From: Laburnicola sp. R22_1
Taxonomy: Eukaryota > Ascomycota > Dothideomycetes > Pleosporales > Didymosphaeriaceae
Length of the DNA stretch: 64,000 nucleotides
NCBI GenBank assembly: GCA_014281115.1
Contig: JACONQ010000007.1
Location: 930,001-994,000 of the forward strand
Direction: 5' to 3'
The notes below the pieces were generated by a model, which saw only the letters and a list, made by a program, of their open reading frames with translations, ran no database searches and was not told the origin of the DNA. This document shows positions 21,150-32,658 of the stretch, piece by piece. Within the stretch, counting starts at the first letter, position 1. Every line of letters begins with the position of its first letter. The translations under genes and the position numbers were made by a program.

Positions 21150-24100
21150 ATGACGACCCAGCGCAGGCCGGCGGCATGTGTGAGTGGCCCTCCCCGTTCC
21201 CCGTTTCAGCGTGCTCCAGACGGAGCCCATGCCGCCGCGACACGCCTCAGCAGCGCGGTTGGCCGCTTCTCCAACTCTGCCGTCGCAGCGCGGAGCTTAT
21301 TTGGACGTCGATTCTCTGCCTCCTTCGCCGTGCCCTGCTGACCCCTGCCTTGCACTGCAGCTGCTCCCTCCCCACTGGCGCAAAGCCGTCCAGCTGCTGG
21401 GAATCCGTCGCACCATATAGAGGGGCCGCCCATCCCCTCCCGTGAGCCCTCGCTGACCCGGGGGCGTGCGCTGACAGCCTCGTCCCGCATCCTCTCGCCG
21501 CGCTCGCAGACGCCCGTCGTCGCGCCCAGCAGCAACTCGAGCCCCGACGGCAGTCTCGAGCGCAAGGCCTCGCTGTCCTACGCCCACAACCGCCAGACCT
21601 CCATCGTGCATGGCATCCAGCACTCGCGCAACGCGAGCTTCGTGAAATCGCCCGCCACCAGCCCGCTGAGCCCCCAGATCATCGCCGCCCAAGGCCCCTC
21701 GCTCGATGGAACCGTCATGTCGCAGGAGAGCATAGCCGACGCCCTTGCGGCCAAGGGGCCCCCCGCCGCCGCGCCGGCCGTCAATGGACATATGGGGGGC
21801 GGCGCTGTGGTGAACGACGGCAGCATGCCTCCCCGCAAGCCGGAGCGGGCGCAGAGTGCGAGGGCGCGCAAGGGCGGGCACCACCACCACCGCTCGCAGT
21901 CTCGCCATCAGACGCAGTATGAGCCCAAAACCGTGGGCGAATACGCGCTGCACCATCTGTTCAACTCCTTCATTCCTCTGGCTGACTCCAAGATCAGCCT
22001 GTGCATGGCAGAATACGGGCAGCCGGACGCCAAGTTGGAGCGAATATGCGGCCCCGGAGTCGACCCCAACTTCGACCAGCTCATATGGGCTCTCGGCCAC
22101 ATTGCCAAGAACAAGCCCAAGTCTCTGGTTGACACCATCATGATTTGGCGAAAGGGGAAGAGCGAGGATGCTGGACAACTTCGTGTCAAGCTTGCCAACG
22201 CTCGACAAGCAACCTCGGTGCCGCCTCCCGTGCTCCCGCGCCGCAATACCGAACCGCTCCAGATTTCCGACCCTCACGCTGCCGCCTCTGTCTCAGCCAG
22301 TCCCGAATACATGATTGCTCTACAGCAGACTGTAAAGCAGGCCGAGCGACGTTCGGAAGTTGCCACATACATCCTTTGCCGTGTGTTGATTTCTATCATC
22401 AATCAGACAAACCTAGAAGCTCTCACTGCCGACCTCGCTGAACGCCTTCTAAGTCTCTTCTATTCACAGCTCAACAATCTTGACCCTGAGCTAGCGGATG
22501 AGCCATCTGTGACCAAAGCTAACTGGGTCATCTACAGCCAACTTCTGGGCGAACTGAGCAGACTGATCTTTCATAACGTCCAAGAGAAATTCATGGCGGA
22601 TCTCAAGATTGTGGATACGCAGTCTCCCATCAAAAGCCATTCCAGCAGAGAAGTTGAAGCCAAAGCAGCTATGCTCGTGCGAGGCATGCGCTACTTACAC
22701 GTTGAGACATCATCTGTGGATTCCTGGGAACGGACATGCGACTTCATGCTCTCTTTGTCAAAATTGTTCTCCAATGCCCATGGACAAACAATCAAATATG
22801 CCTATTGCCAGGTTCTGAGGGATCTTCTTCTACGGATCGCATCGGAAGTTACATCGCAGTTCAATACATCCAAGTGGAGAGGTGTAATCGACGTCACGAA
22901 ATCAAGAGCCTCCCTACTTTTAAGCAAGCCCAAGCATTGGCAAGAGGCGTTTCCGCTCATGTGTGCTCTCCTCTGTGTTTCACCTGCTGAAACGTTCGCA
23001 ACTCAATGGTTGCCCCTTGCATTATCTACACAACCAAGGCTCAAAGAACGTGCGACGAGAGCTATTGCACTAAAAGGAATCTGTCAGTTGGTATGGAGCT
23101 ATCTGTATCGAACGTCGCCGGATCCTCCAAATGTCGCTATGCGGAAACTTGAGGATGTTATCCGCATGGTGTACCAACCCGGCAAGCGATCCTATCTCTC
23201 AACAGAACCTGCTATTGCAGAACCTTTCATACAGTTAACGCGCATTATTGGGTTCAAGTACCAGGATGTTTGTTTCAAGGCCATCATCTTCCCACTACTG
23301 AATGCAGAAACCTTTACTTCCGGTCGAGATTTACGCGTTGAAAACTTGGAGCCAGATCGAATGGTCATCGGTATCCGATCTTTCCTCGCCATCATGACCG
23401 ACCTTGAGAATGCTAGCGAGATACATCATCCGCCATTTCCCAGCCCGTTCAGCTCCGAACTGAATGCATCACCTGTGGATGTACCCCAATCTACAGTCAG
23501 CTTACGTCCTCCAACAACTCCCTCCATGAAGTCTTTACTGCCAGTCAAAGAAGAACGGCTCTCCCGCCCTGTGAACTTCTCTGGGCTGCCTGAAATAGCC
23601 AAAGAATATTATGTGCGCTTCTGCAAGATATTAGGAGACATAACGATCATCTGCGACAATGCTTTCGGGGGACAGGCGGTACTGGACGAGAAGTTTGCTT
23701 TGCAAACCCCCAAGACCCCCATGTCTGAGGCTTTTAGTTTCGCTCGGAGGGAAGACCACCAACCCTTGGCCGACCCACGACAAGGATTTTATGATCTTCT
23801 CCATGTTGCTGTCCAGGCCTTACCTCGTTGTCTATCACCTCACATTCCGTTCAATTCCCTTGTGAATCTCCTATGTACGGGGACGGCTCATGTCCAAGGA
23901 AACATTGCAGCATCCTCGGCACAGTCTCTCAAATCCATTGCACGCCAGTCAAATGCGCAACAGGTTACTATCGCATTCGCAAGGTTCATCTTCACCTTTG
24001 ACGACCGTTACTCCACAATGTCAGATGGCGGGATGCTCGGCTCAGGTCATATCGAAAGAACGCTCAAGCTTTACGTGGAATTACTCCAGATTTGGATCGA

Positions 24101-27100
24101 GGAGATCAAAGAAAAGACTCGCAAAGCCGCTTTAGACACGCCAGACGATGGGGCAGGAAATAGAGGTATTCAACTGGACTTGTCATCGGTTTGGGCACAC
24201 GTCGACGAAATTGAATCTCACGGCCTCTTCTTCCTATGCTCGCCTTCACGCCGGGTGAGATCTTTTGCTGTTACTGTACTCCGACTCATCACGGAGTTTG
24301 ATAAGGCACTCAACGGTCCCAGCACGAGGATTATTCGTGTGATGGAAGGAAGTCCGCAAAGAGTCATGGATATCAGCGACGAGAAACTATCACTAGCTGA
24401 GCGCAGTCGTCTCCAGAGGGGAATGCGCAAGAGTAACGTTCAGAGTACACTGGTTGAACTGTGCAGCAGCGACGTTCCATATGATTCTACCCTCTGGTTC
24501 AAGGTTTTCCCCAACTTGATACGCATCAGCTTCGAGGTCTGTCCCTTTGCGGTTACCCTCACTCGAGATATAGTCTGCGCTCGCTTGTCGCAGATGCACC
24601 GAACGTTGATCTCCTTGGCAGAAGGCCCAAGACCTAGTCCGTATTCTACATTCGATTCCGGAATGAACAAACCCAACATTCGTCTCCCGACTACGGCGCC
24701 AGAGATTGTTGTAGAGCAATGGAAGCTCTACCTTATATTCGCATTCACGACTCTGACTAACCTCGGCGTAAACAATCCTTCTACCCCGAGTCAATCCGCA
24801 CATCATTCAAGGAAGAGTTCGAAATCGTCACAAAAGAGCTCAAACAAGGTGTATACGGCAAGTGAACTCTTTTCCAGAGTGCTGCCCTTTCTCGCCATTG
24901 AAAACTCTTCCATACGCGACGCAGCCGTCCTTGGCTTGGGCTCGATTAACATTAACCTGTATCGCACATTGTTGGAGTCTCTGCATGGCCACGCTACAGC
25001 TTGTGCCGAGGAAGCGAAAACCAGATTGGGTACGCACAATCGGACGGCCAGCAGTCCCCGTCGCAGCCGCCGTACGGACCATCTACGAACGGAACTCACT
25101 CATGTCTACAAATTAACCTCTCACTTTCTCAAATTACCAGAAGCTTACAACGATGACTGGATCCTTAACAACCTCGTAAACTATACGAAAGACCTCCGAA
25201 TCTTCCTCAGTGATGCAGAAGTCCAGAATGAATGGGGCTTCCAAAAACTCCGCACTCACTACTGTGGTCTCATCGAAGTGCTGTTTGAAGGAATCAACAA
25301 AACCAACGACCCGCTTCGGTGGATGCCATTCCAAGCTCGAAAGGCAGCGTTTACACTGATGGAGGAGTGGTGTGGTTATTCTGCGAACCAGTCCCAGATA
25401 CGGCAGCGAGAAGAAAACATGAGACGATCTATGCTCGACCACGAGATAGATGTGGGGAGCAAAGGCATCGCTACTGCGGCAATGGAAATAGAGAAACGAG
25501 ATCTTCGCACCGCCGCTCTCAGCGCTATGGCTGCCCTCTGTGGTGGTCCAATCAGCATCACAACGGACAGCAAAGTCGTTCTACAATTCGACGTACGCCG
25601 CATGCTATCTTGGATTGACAGCATATTCGAAACGCCCAGCGACAGAACCCACGCGATTGGTCGGAGAGCATTAACAAAACTCATTATTCACAACCGTGAG
25701 CACCCATACCTCCTTGAGCGCGCCATTGAGATGTGCTACGTCTCCAAATCATCCAAAGCTCTTGAAAGCTATTTTGAAGTTGTATCACAAGTTCTCACAC
25801 AGCGAGAGGACTACACGCTTCCCTACTGGAAGGTGCTCAGCGCGGGTCTTTACACCCTAGGGCACGAGAACAATCAGCTCCGCATGAAATCTGCGCGTCT
25901 TTTGCGAACCCTTGAAGCTCGTGAACAAAAGAATTCGAAGCTTCAGGATCTCGACATCAGTATATCTGACAAAACCATTGCCGTTTACAAATTAGCACAG
26001 TTCGAAATGTCCCGACGACTTTCAAAACAGCATTCTGAGCTCGCCTTCATGGTCTTTTCCCAGTTCTCGTACTATTTCAAAGAATTGCAACCTGATCACC
26101 AACGTAACATGGTGGCGGCTATGCTCCCATGGGTTCAGAGCGTGGAGCTACAAGTCAATCCAGACGGAGGCCCTACTGCCAGTTCATACATGCTTTTGGT
26201 GAACCTTTTCGAGATCACTGTCCGTTGCAGTAATGCACTCCACAATGAGATTCAGGCTCTGTGGCAAGCGTTGGCTACAGGCCACGGTGGCAATGTGCAG
26301 CTCATCTTGAATTTCATCATTAACCTCTGTCTGGACAAGCGAGAGCAAAACTTCGTCGACTACTCGAAACAGATCGTAGTGCATTTGTCAAGCACTCCGT
26401 CCGGATTGAAAGTTGTGGAAGCCCTGCTACTGCAAATCAATCCACGCTCCATGGTGCAAGAGAAACGTGAACCTACTCCGCCGCCACCAGATGCTATCAA
26501 CCTTCCATATCTGGCTGATCTCGGTGCTCTATTACCTACCAGTAACAAACAAGTAAGTAACAAACGTAGCTCTAGAATTATATCAACTAACCCTTTTTAG
26601 TCTGGGTTTGCGCTTGGTCAAATCTGCCTCATCTTGCTCGTGGACCTCATGGTGTCACCAGTGCAGCTCGCCAGTGAACATCTCCCGCTACTCCTTCAGG
26701 TTATTCTGGTGCTTTGGGACCACTATACCCCTGTTGTTCAAGATCAGGCGCGAGAAATGCTTGTCCATCTCATTCACGAGCTTGTCATTTCCAAGATTGA
26801 AGACGACAACAGGATCGGCATCGATAAAAGTGCCATCGAAGATTTTGTTGAGAGCGTTAGGCGTCACGATGCCAAGGTCGTGTGGAACTATGACGACAAA
26901 AATGGCAAAGACTCTGAGGACTTAGGTAACAAAGTGCCGGAGTCTATGGCGCATGTGGCGACAGAGGTGCTTCATTTCTTTTCCCTTGCTAGCCCGGGTC
27001 TCCGAGAGGCTTGGGGAAAGGTAGCACTGAACTGGGCAACCTCTTGCCCGGTCCGTCACCTAGCATGCCGATCCTTTCAGCTGTTCCGATGCATACTGAG

Positions 27101-29096
27101 TACCCTCGATCAACCGATGCTCGCGGATATGCTTGCGCGGCTTTCCAATACGATCTCCGACGATGAAAGTGACATTCAGACATTCTCACTGGAAATTCTC
27201 ACGACCTTGAGGGCCATCATCGAGGCCCTACAGCCGGATGACCTACTTAAGTACCCTCAGCTTTTCTGGACTACATGTGCCTGCCTGGACACTATTCACG
27301 AGGGTGAATTCATGGAGAGCATGCTGATGCTAGACAAATTCCTGGACAAGGTCGATCTGAGCAATCCCGACATTCTAGCCCTTCTGGAGAAAAGTCGGCC
27401 AACCAAATGGGAAGGCGACTTCGAGGGCCTCTTCAATCTTGTCTACAAAGGTGTTCGTTCGAGCATGTGTCTAGATCGCTCACTGCGTCTCCTCGAACGA
27501 CTAGTCGTTTTACCATCAAGTGACCTTGTAGGCGACAATAGTCGCCTCAATTATGCCGTTCTTGCTAATATGCCGCGATTTTTGCGTGCATTCGAGGACC
27601 CTAGTAAAGACCTGTCGGTTCGCAACAGCGCCGAGGTACTTGCTCAGGTTTCGCACGATCGCCAATTCGACAATCTCGCATCAGCACTCACCGCCTTTGC
27701 GAGAAGGATCTCCCGGCAAAGTGATCAGTTCTTGAAGCAGATAGTGGATGCACTTGTTGAATATTTCTTTCCGCATCAAGAATTCGGCAGTCTAGTATTT
27801 CTCCTAGGTCTTCTGGCGAACAAACTGGACTGGCTGAAGATCAATACTATGGAGGTTCTCACTCTGCTGATCGAAAGAATCGAGATGCGGCGACCGGAAA
27901 TAGCGAGCAGGGGCCCTGATGTGATCTCTCCTCTTTTGCGCCTTCTTCAAACCGATATGTGTGGCCATGCTCTACGCGTACTGGACTCAGTCATGCATGT
28001 GACTGGTCCTGCCCAGCCGCCAAACATAGAAAGAGCGCACTTACGCATGAGTATGGCGGGGTCCCACACCAGTCGAGCTTTCAAAAAACAGTTTGGCACG
28101 ACGCAGTCGCTCTACGGCATTCCCGAGGAGACCGGTTGGTCGATTCCGGTGCCCGCTCAACATTCGCACCTGACTAGGTCGAACGTGCATGCGGTGTTCT
28201 ACACGTGCAGTAACCTGGATGCTGCAGCTACACCGGAAGTTACCACCCCGAAGATAGAATTCCGGCAAGACGAGTATCCATTTATGAGTCCAACCGATTA
28301 CCGCAGTGCGACGATGACGTCCGAAGATACGCGCGGCGATAGCCACATCGGGGATCTAGTCATGCACCTTGACAGTATGGACAATTTCTTCGAGGATGAT
28401 GATGACAATGAGACTTTGACCGACTTACCCGATAGCTCAATATTTGGTACTAACCGTTATGCGAATGGATCGTATGCTCACAGCTCACTCGATGTCCGAG
28501 AAAATCTGTATGACCAGCAGACGGCACCCATTCTACACAAGTCTCTCACACGAAACGGCAGCGTCAATTCTTTCCAATCCGGCTTCCCAGACGTCAAGCT
28601 CTCCCCGGCCGCTCGCGACCCTGGTCTGACGATGACGCCCGCAGCGTTCAACTCTTTCACTTCTAGTCAGCAACATCATCCCACTGCGTCCTCGCAAATC
28701 GCGCTAGCCGGACGTCCAGGGCTCCATGCTCGCTCGGTGACCTCGCCTGTTGCGCCAAATCAGTTACAACATCTTTCCCCTGCGCTATCTTCCTCTGCGT
28801 TTGATGAACACGGCGAACACTTCTCTGACGACGAAATGCCCGCGGGCCGCGTCATTACCTCGGCAGGCGCTACAACGGACAAATTCAAAATCGATACCGT
28901 AATAGGAGGGTTGAAGCAAGACACGCGCAGCAAGTTCCGAAGTGGGATGAGGAGATTGACGGGGAGCAGCGGAGATGCGAAAGAGAGAGAAAAGATGCGC
29001 GAGGCGGTCAAGCAGGCACTGCAAAAGAGTCCGCAAGTTCCAAAAGTGCCGGACATTTACTTGATTCAGCAGAACCCTAAGAGCGCGGATCCCTGA
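21150..29096 (+). CDS. TAO3: Cell morphogenesis scaffold of the Tao3/Mor2/Furry family
   Basis: Members scaffold the NDR kinase (Cbk1/Orb6/COT1) RAM/MOR pathway that controls polarised growth and septation. The best model has exons 21150-21177 (MTTQRRPAA plus one base), 21361-26552 and 26601-29096, about 2571 residues, in the family range. The last intron (GTAAGT to CTTTTTAG, 48 bp) is certain because LLPTSNKQ joins SGFALGQICLILLVDLMV in frame. The first exon is inferred: the second exon is open upstream to an in-frame stop at 21339-21341 with no ATG, and ATG 21150 with a GTGTGA donor at 21178 and a CTGCAG acceptor at 21360 restores phase; other donor/acceptor pairs are possible. The N-terminal region has the conserved VGEYALHHLFNSFI block, the body consists of HEAT-like helices, and the C-terminus is Ser-rich and ends with a basic helix. 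Confidence 0.92.
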
Positions 29097-30011
29097 GTAT
29101 GATGCATGCATCCATAGAGCATAGACGGGCATGTTGGAGTTTTTACTTTTTCTTTCTGCGGTCGCATAAGGCGTTTTATTTATGTACGGCTTGAAGGGGC
29201 TCACTTGGGCGTGCAGGTTTTGGCGATCATGTGTGGGGTTGCATGATCACCCTTTTTTTTCTTATGGGCAGTGTTTTTTTTTTCATGGGCACTGCATGCG
29301 GGTAGATACCAACGCTCTTTGGAGAATTTTTTAATGCAAATATGAGCGCGGGGATATGTGGTCGGCGTATCTCGTGCTCCTTTATTCCAAGAATTTTTGG
29401 TCGTCTTTGCTGGTTGTGCAGATGTTGTGGATGTGGCTAGTTTTGTGGGGTTGGTGTATGCGTTTTACGCTTTTGCGTCCGAGTAGAACTTCACTAGCTG
29501 GCGTGGTCATGATTTGGAATGCCATATGCGAAGTCCGGCATTGTAGTATTCCCATTTCAGTCGTCAGTGAAGATAGCCGGCCACACCTGCTCTCGTGAAG
29601 GCGGCGTTGGTGAGTGAGTGAGTGCGTAGACAAGCAAGACAGGGAGGTCTATTGTCCAGCAGGAGCCTTATACTTGAAGAAGTGATGAATGCTAAGCAGG
29701 CTCTCAATAACGTAAACCTCATTGCACGAACTTGTCATGCAGCATTCACAGTCATCACGCCATGACTAAAGTCAAGAACTCATGGCAAATGTGTCAGACA
29801 GAGAGGAAGCAGCTTCATACACGCCCTCATACACCCATTTCCAATACACACACACACACACTTCACTTCACACTCCTCCCACCCACCCACCCCCACCATA
29901 GAAGCATCCCCATCACACCGCTCCAACCCCTCTAACTTCCAAGTCCAAGTCCAACTCCAACTCCACCACCAACCCCCAACCACGCACAACACCAAAACAA
30001 ATACCAAAAAA
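29097..30011. other. Intergenic, no gene seen
   Basis: This contains the 3' region of the TAO3-like gene and the promoter of the next gene. Poly-T runs lie near 29250-29285. A CA-rich tract near 29845-29860 and a C/A-rich leader just before 30012 are the only visible structure. Confidence 0.4.
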
Positions 30012-30865
30012 ATGCACCACAGCCACCACCTAACCCGCCACTACCTAATCCAAACCGCCCACTCCCCACACCCCTACCACAGCAACGTCCCCTTCATAGC
30101 CTCCGACTACACACGCTGGGGCCACCGCGTAGACAGCTACGCGCCGGGGTCCCTCTGGGTGCACGAGCACCAGAAGCGCATGCGCAAAGAGAAGTGGCGC
30201 CGGCCGCGGCTGGTGCTGCTGTGGGCGGCCGAAGTGCTCAAGCGGGACGCTGCTGGGGGGGAGAGCGCGGCCGCGGGTGCGGCCGTAGCGCAGGGGGAGG
30301 AAGAGAGGACGGATAGATTGGGGAGAGTGTTGAAGGATTTCATGAGGGGGTTGAAGAGGGCTGGTGAGTGTGCCGGGGGGGAGGGTAAGGGGGTAGGCGA
30401 GGCGATGTGAGGCTGATGACGTGTGCAGATAAACCGGGGTATAAATATCGCATTGATCCAACAGATCATGGATTTGAGGATTGCAACAAGGCAGTAGCGT
30501 TTTATGCGCGCTGTATGTCTCTCACCCTGATTCTCAGAGCACCGATGCCCCGCTTAGCGCTGTTCAATGAGGATGAGCGTGTAGATTGCCTGACGCTGAA
30601 GTTTCCAACTCATCCTGATCGGCGGAAAGAACATTTACATGCGGCTATGAAGTTCGTTGTTGAGGCGGAACCTGAGAGGATGGGTGAGTTGAAGGTGGAT
30701 GGACGCATCCTTGTGCGGTTTTGGGTTAAAGCTGTTGATAGGCGGCGAGGCGGAGACGAGGACGTAGAGGAGCAGCTGCCGCTATATGAGAGTGAAGAAG
30801 AAGGCGATCTGGGTGAACTGCCGCCACCTTATGAAGAGGTAGTCGATAACTTAGCTAATGATTGA
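30012..30865 (+). CDS. Hypothetical protein with DYTRWGHRVDSY core and PPPY motif, two exons
   Basis: Predicted 262 residues; the family was not recognised. The exons are 30012-30363 and 30429-30865, joined by a 65-bp intron (GTGAGT to GTGCAG) that keeps frame and yields LKRADKPGYKYRI. Residues 1-25 are His-rich. Residues 32-43 (SDYTRWGHRVDS) match DDFRAWGYRVDA in the protein at 10467-11210, and a charged helix follows in both. The second exon is a compact domain with conserved-looking ALFNEDERVDCLTLKFP. The C-terminus carries LPLY and then PPPYEE (249-254), paralleling LPRY and PPAYE in the 10467-11210 protein. PPxY motifs are known WW-domain ligands; a link to Rsp5-type ubiquitination is an inference. 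There is no signal peptide. Confidence 0.7.
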
Positions 30866-31274
30866 TTTGAATGCTCATATGGGCAGTTGCCTGTCCTGAC
30901 TGAATATCAAAAATTGGCTATCTCCACCTCCTTCGCGCATTCGAGGTACACATCGGGCACCTGGAGGTAACGCACTGTCTGTATATCCCTATCGGAAGAT
31001 ACATATCACCGGTTTCCCGCAGCGAATTTCATTGCACATTCACCCACTCCTCGTCCAGCGCTTCGCCATTCCAGACGTGGCCATGGTCCTCGGAGCTGAC
31101 TTTTCTGCCGACGTGACCATGCTGAGAATGGGGCGTGTCGTCGTTAGGAAACACGTAATCATCACTCCTGCGATCCGCGTAAGCTCAGTCAGATACACTT
31201 CACAGGAGCGAGCGGCTCTGTAACAGGTGGACGATGTGCTGGGCCATATCAAGGTAGAATCTGTGCTTTGGGGC
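30866..31274. other. Convergent intergenic region, no gene seen
   Basis: This lies between the 3' ends of the PY-motif gene (plus) and GCN3 (minus). Two antiparallel ORFs of about 65 codons overlap here but show no conserved features. Confidence 0.4.
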
Positions 31275-32381
31275 TCAGAACCATATCTTGATCAGCTCCT
31301 CCGAGACGGCCGAAGGCGTCAAAACGCCCGACTCTGTGATGATGCCTGAGATAAGGTCGGGCGGCTATGCACACTGTTAGAGAGTGATCATCAAAAGGCA
31401 AAGCTCACGTACAGTGAAGTCAACAGCGTCGTCTGCCGACACTCCCGAACATTTCGATTTGGCGCCGTTCATATCGGCTATGCCTTCGTCCACGGCAGTT
31501 GTCAATGTTGCGCTAGCGCTCTTGACGTCGTCGGCAGCCTTGAATTCCAGGACCTTCTGCTCGATAGGAAGATCGAACTGGCTCAATGGGTAGATCCTGA
31601 CGAACTTGTGACTCTCGGCTACCACATAAAACGGCTTTCCCTTGCTCCTAGCGAGCAGACCCATCTGGTACGTTCCCAATCGCGAGATGATGCCCCCGTT
31701 CTCAACCACGCCCTCGGCGCCCACGATGACCATGTCCACCTTGCCGAGCGAGTATGCGACAGCCGAGTCTGATATCGTGGCTACGGGAACGTTGTGTGCC
31801 CTGAGGTCAGCCACGGTCTGGTCTCCCTCCTGCGCGTCTGAGGACTTGGAGCCCGACAAGACGTAGACGACCTTGAAGCGCATTGTGCTGGACTCGGCAG
31901 CCCGCCTCAGCAACGCACCCACCACTCTAGAGCCGCCGTTGGTGAGGACGGTCGCGCCGTCTCGGATGAAGTGTTTGCCGAAGCTAGCAATCTTCTCCCT
32001 GCTCTGCTTCGCGCGATCGACGAACAGCCTTCCGTTGGACAGCAGGTGGTTCCGGATCGCCCTGAAGTCATCGTCCGGTCCCAGATTCAGGGCGGCGGGC
32101 CTGTTCAGTGTGGTGATGAGGTATCGCTGGAACAGGTCGGTGCCCGCTGAAAGCGAGATGGGATTCGGTATCGAGGCCTTGAGGACGGCCGTGTGGTGCT
32201 CGAGGAGCGCGAGCGTCTCGGCGACGGTGGAGACGGAGCTGTGCGCAATAGCTTCGACGAGCGCTTCGATGGCAGCCACGGGCATGGTAAGCTCGGCGTC
32301 GCTTGCAAGAATGGAGCGGTAGCTCGCAACAATGTCGAAATCCGGCAGCGGTTTTTCCGCCGTCGGCGTGTGTGCGCTCAT
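31275..32381 (-). CDS. GCN3: Translation initiation factor eIF2B subunit alpha
   Basis: This is the regulatory subunit of the eIF2B guanine-nucleotide exchange factor. It senses phosphorylated eIF2-alpha and so couples starvation signalling by Gcn2 to translation. The exons are 31413-32381 and 31275-31364 (352 residues). The 48-bp intron (GTACGT to GCATAG) joins DDAVDFT to PPDLISGIITESG, restoring the family C-terminus that ends in EELIKIWF; without it the protein would end with eleven non-homologous residues. Family hallmarks are FIRDGATVLTNGGSRVV, VIVGAEGVVENGGIISRLGT and KPFYVVAESHKFVRIYPLSQ. The length is slightly above the usual 300-340. The gene is divergent from the aldehyde dehydrogenase, with a TGACTCA element in the shared promoter. 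Confidence 0.96.
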
Positions 32382-32658
32382 TGTGGGAAGGGTCCTGTGG
32401 GTTGCTTGGAGTAGCTATGCGTGTTAGAAATCCACAGCTTGTGCATAAGTGTGCTTTCCTGGGAGTTGCGAAGGGGGACTTTCAATTCACGGTGCAAGCG
32501 GGGCCCGCTGAGCTTTGGAGGGGTTGAATCATCGCCAAGATCGGAGCATTGCTGACTCATACCGTGGGGTATCAGCACATGAAAGGTCCGACTCAAAACC
32601 CGGAATCTGCTACCTTTCATCTACTACCATAAATTCATTCTATATTGCCCGCCCCACA
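32382..32658. promoter_or_regulatory. Shared GCN3/aldehyde dehydrogenase promoter with TGACTCA site
   Basis: These 277 bp separate the two start codons. TGACTCA at 32553-32559 is a perfect match to the palindromic site bound by Gcn4 in yeast and CPC1/CpcA in filamentous fungi (established knowledge). It lies 172 bp from the GCN3 start and about 100 bp from the dehydrogenase start, so it could act on either gene. Binding has not been shown. Confidence 0.55.

Noticed and set aside
21297..22277. 326-codon minus-strand ORF
   Set aside because: It is the antisense shadow of the conserved N-terminal exon of the TAO3-like gene.
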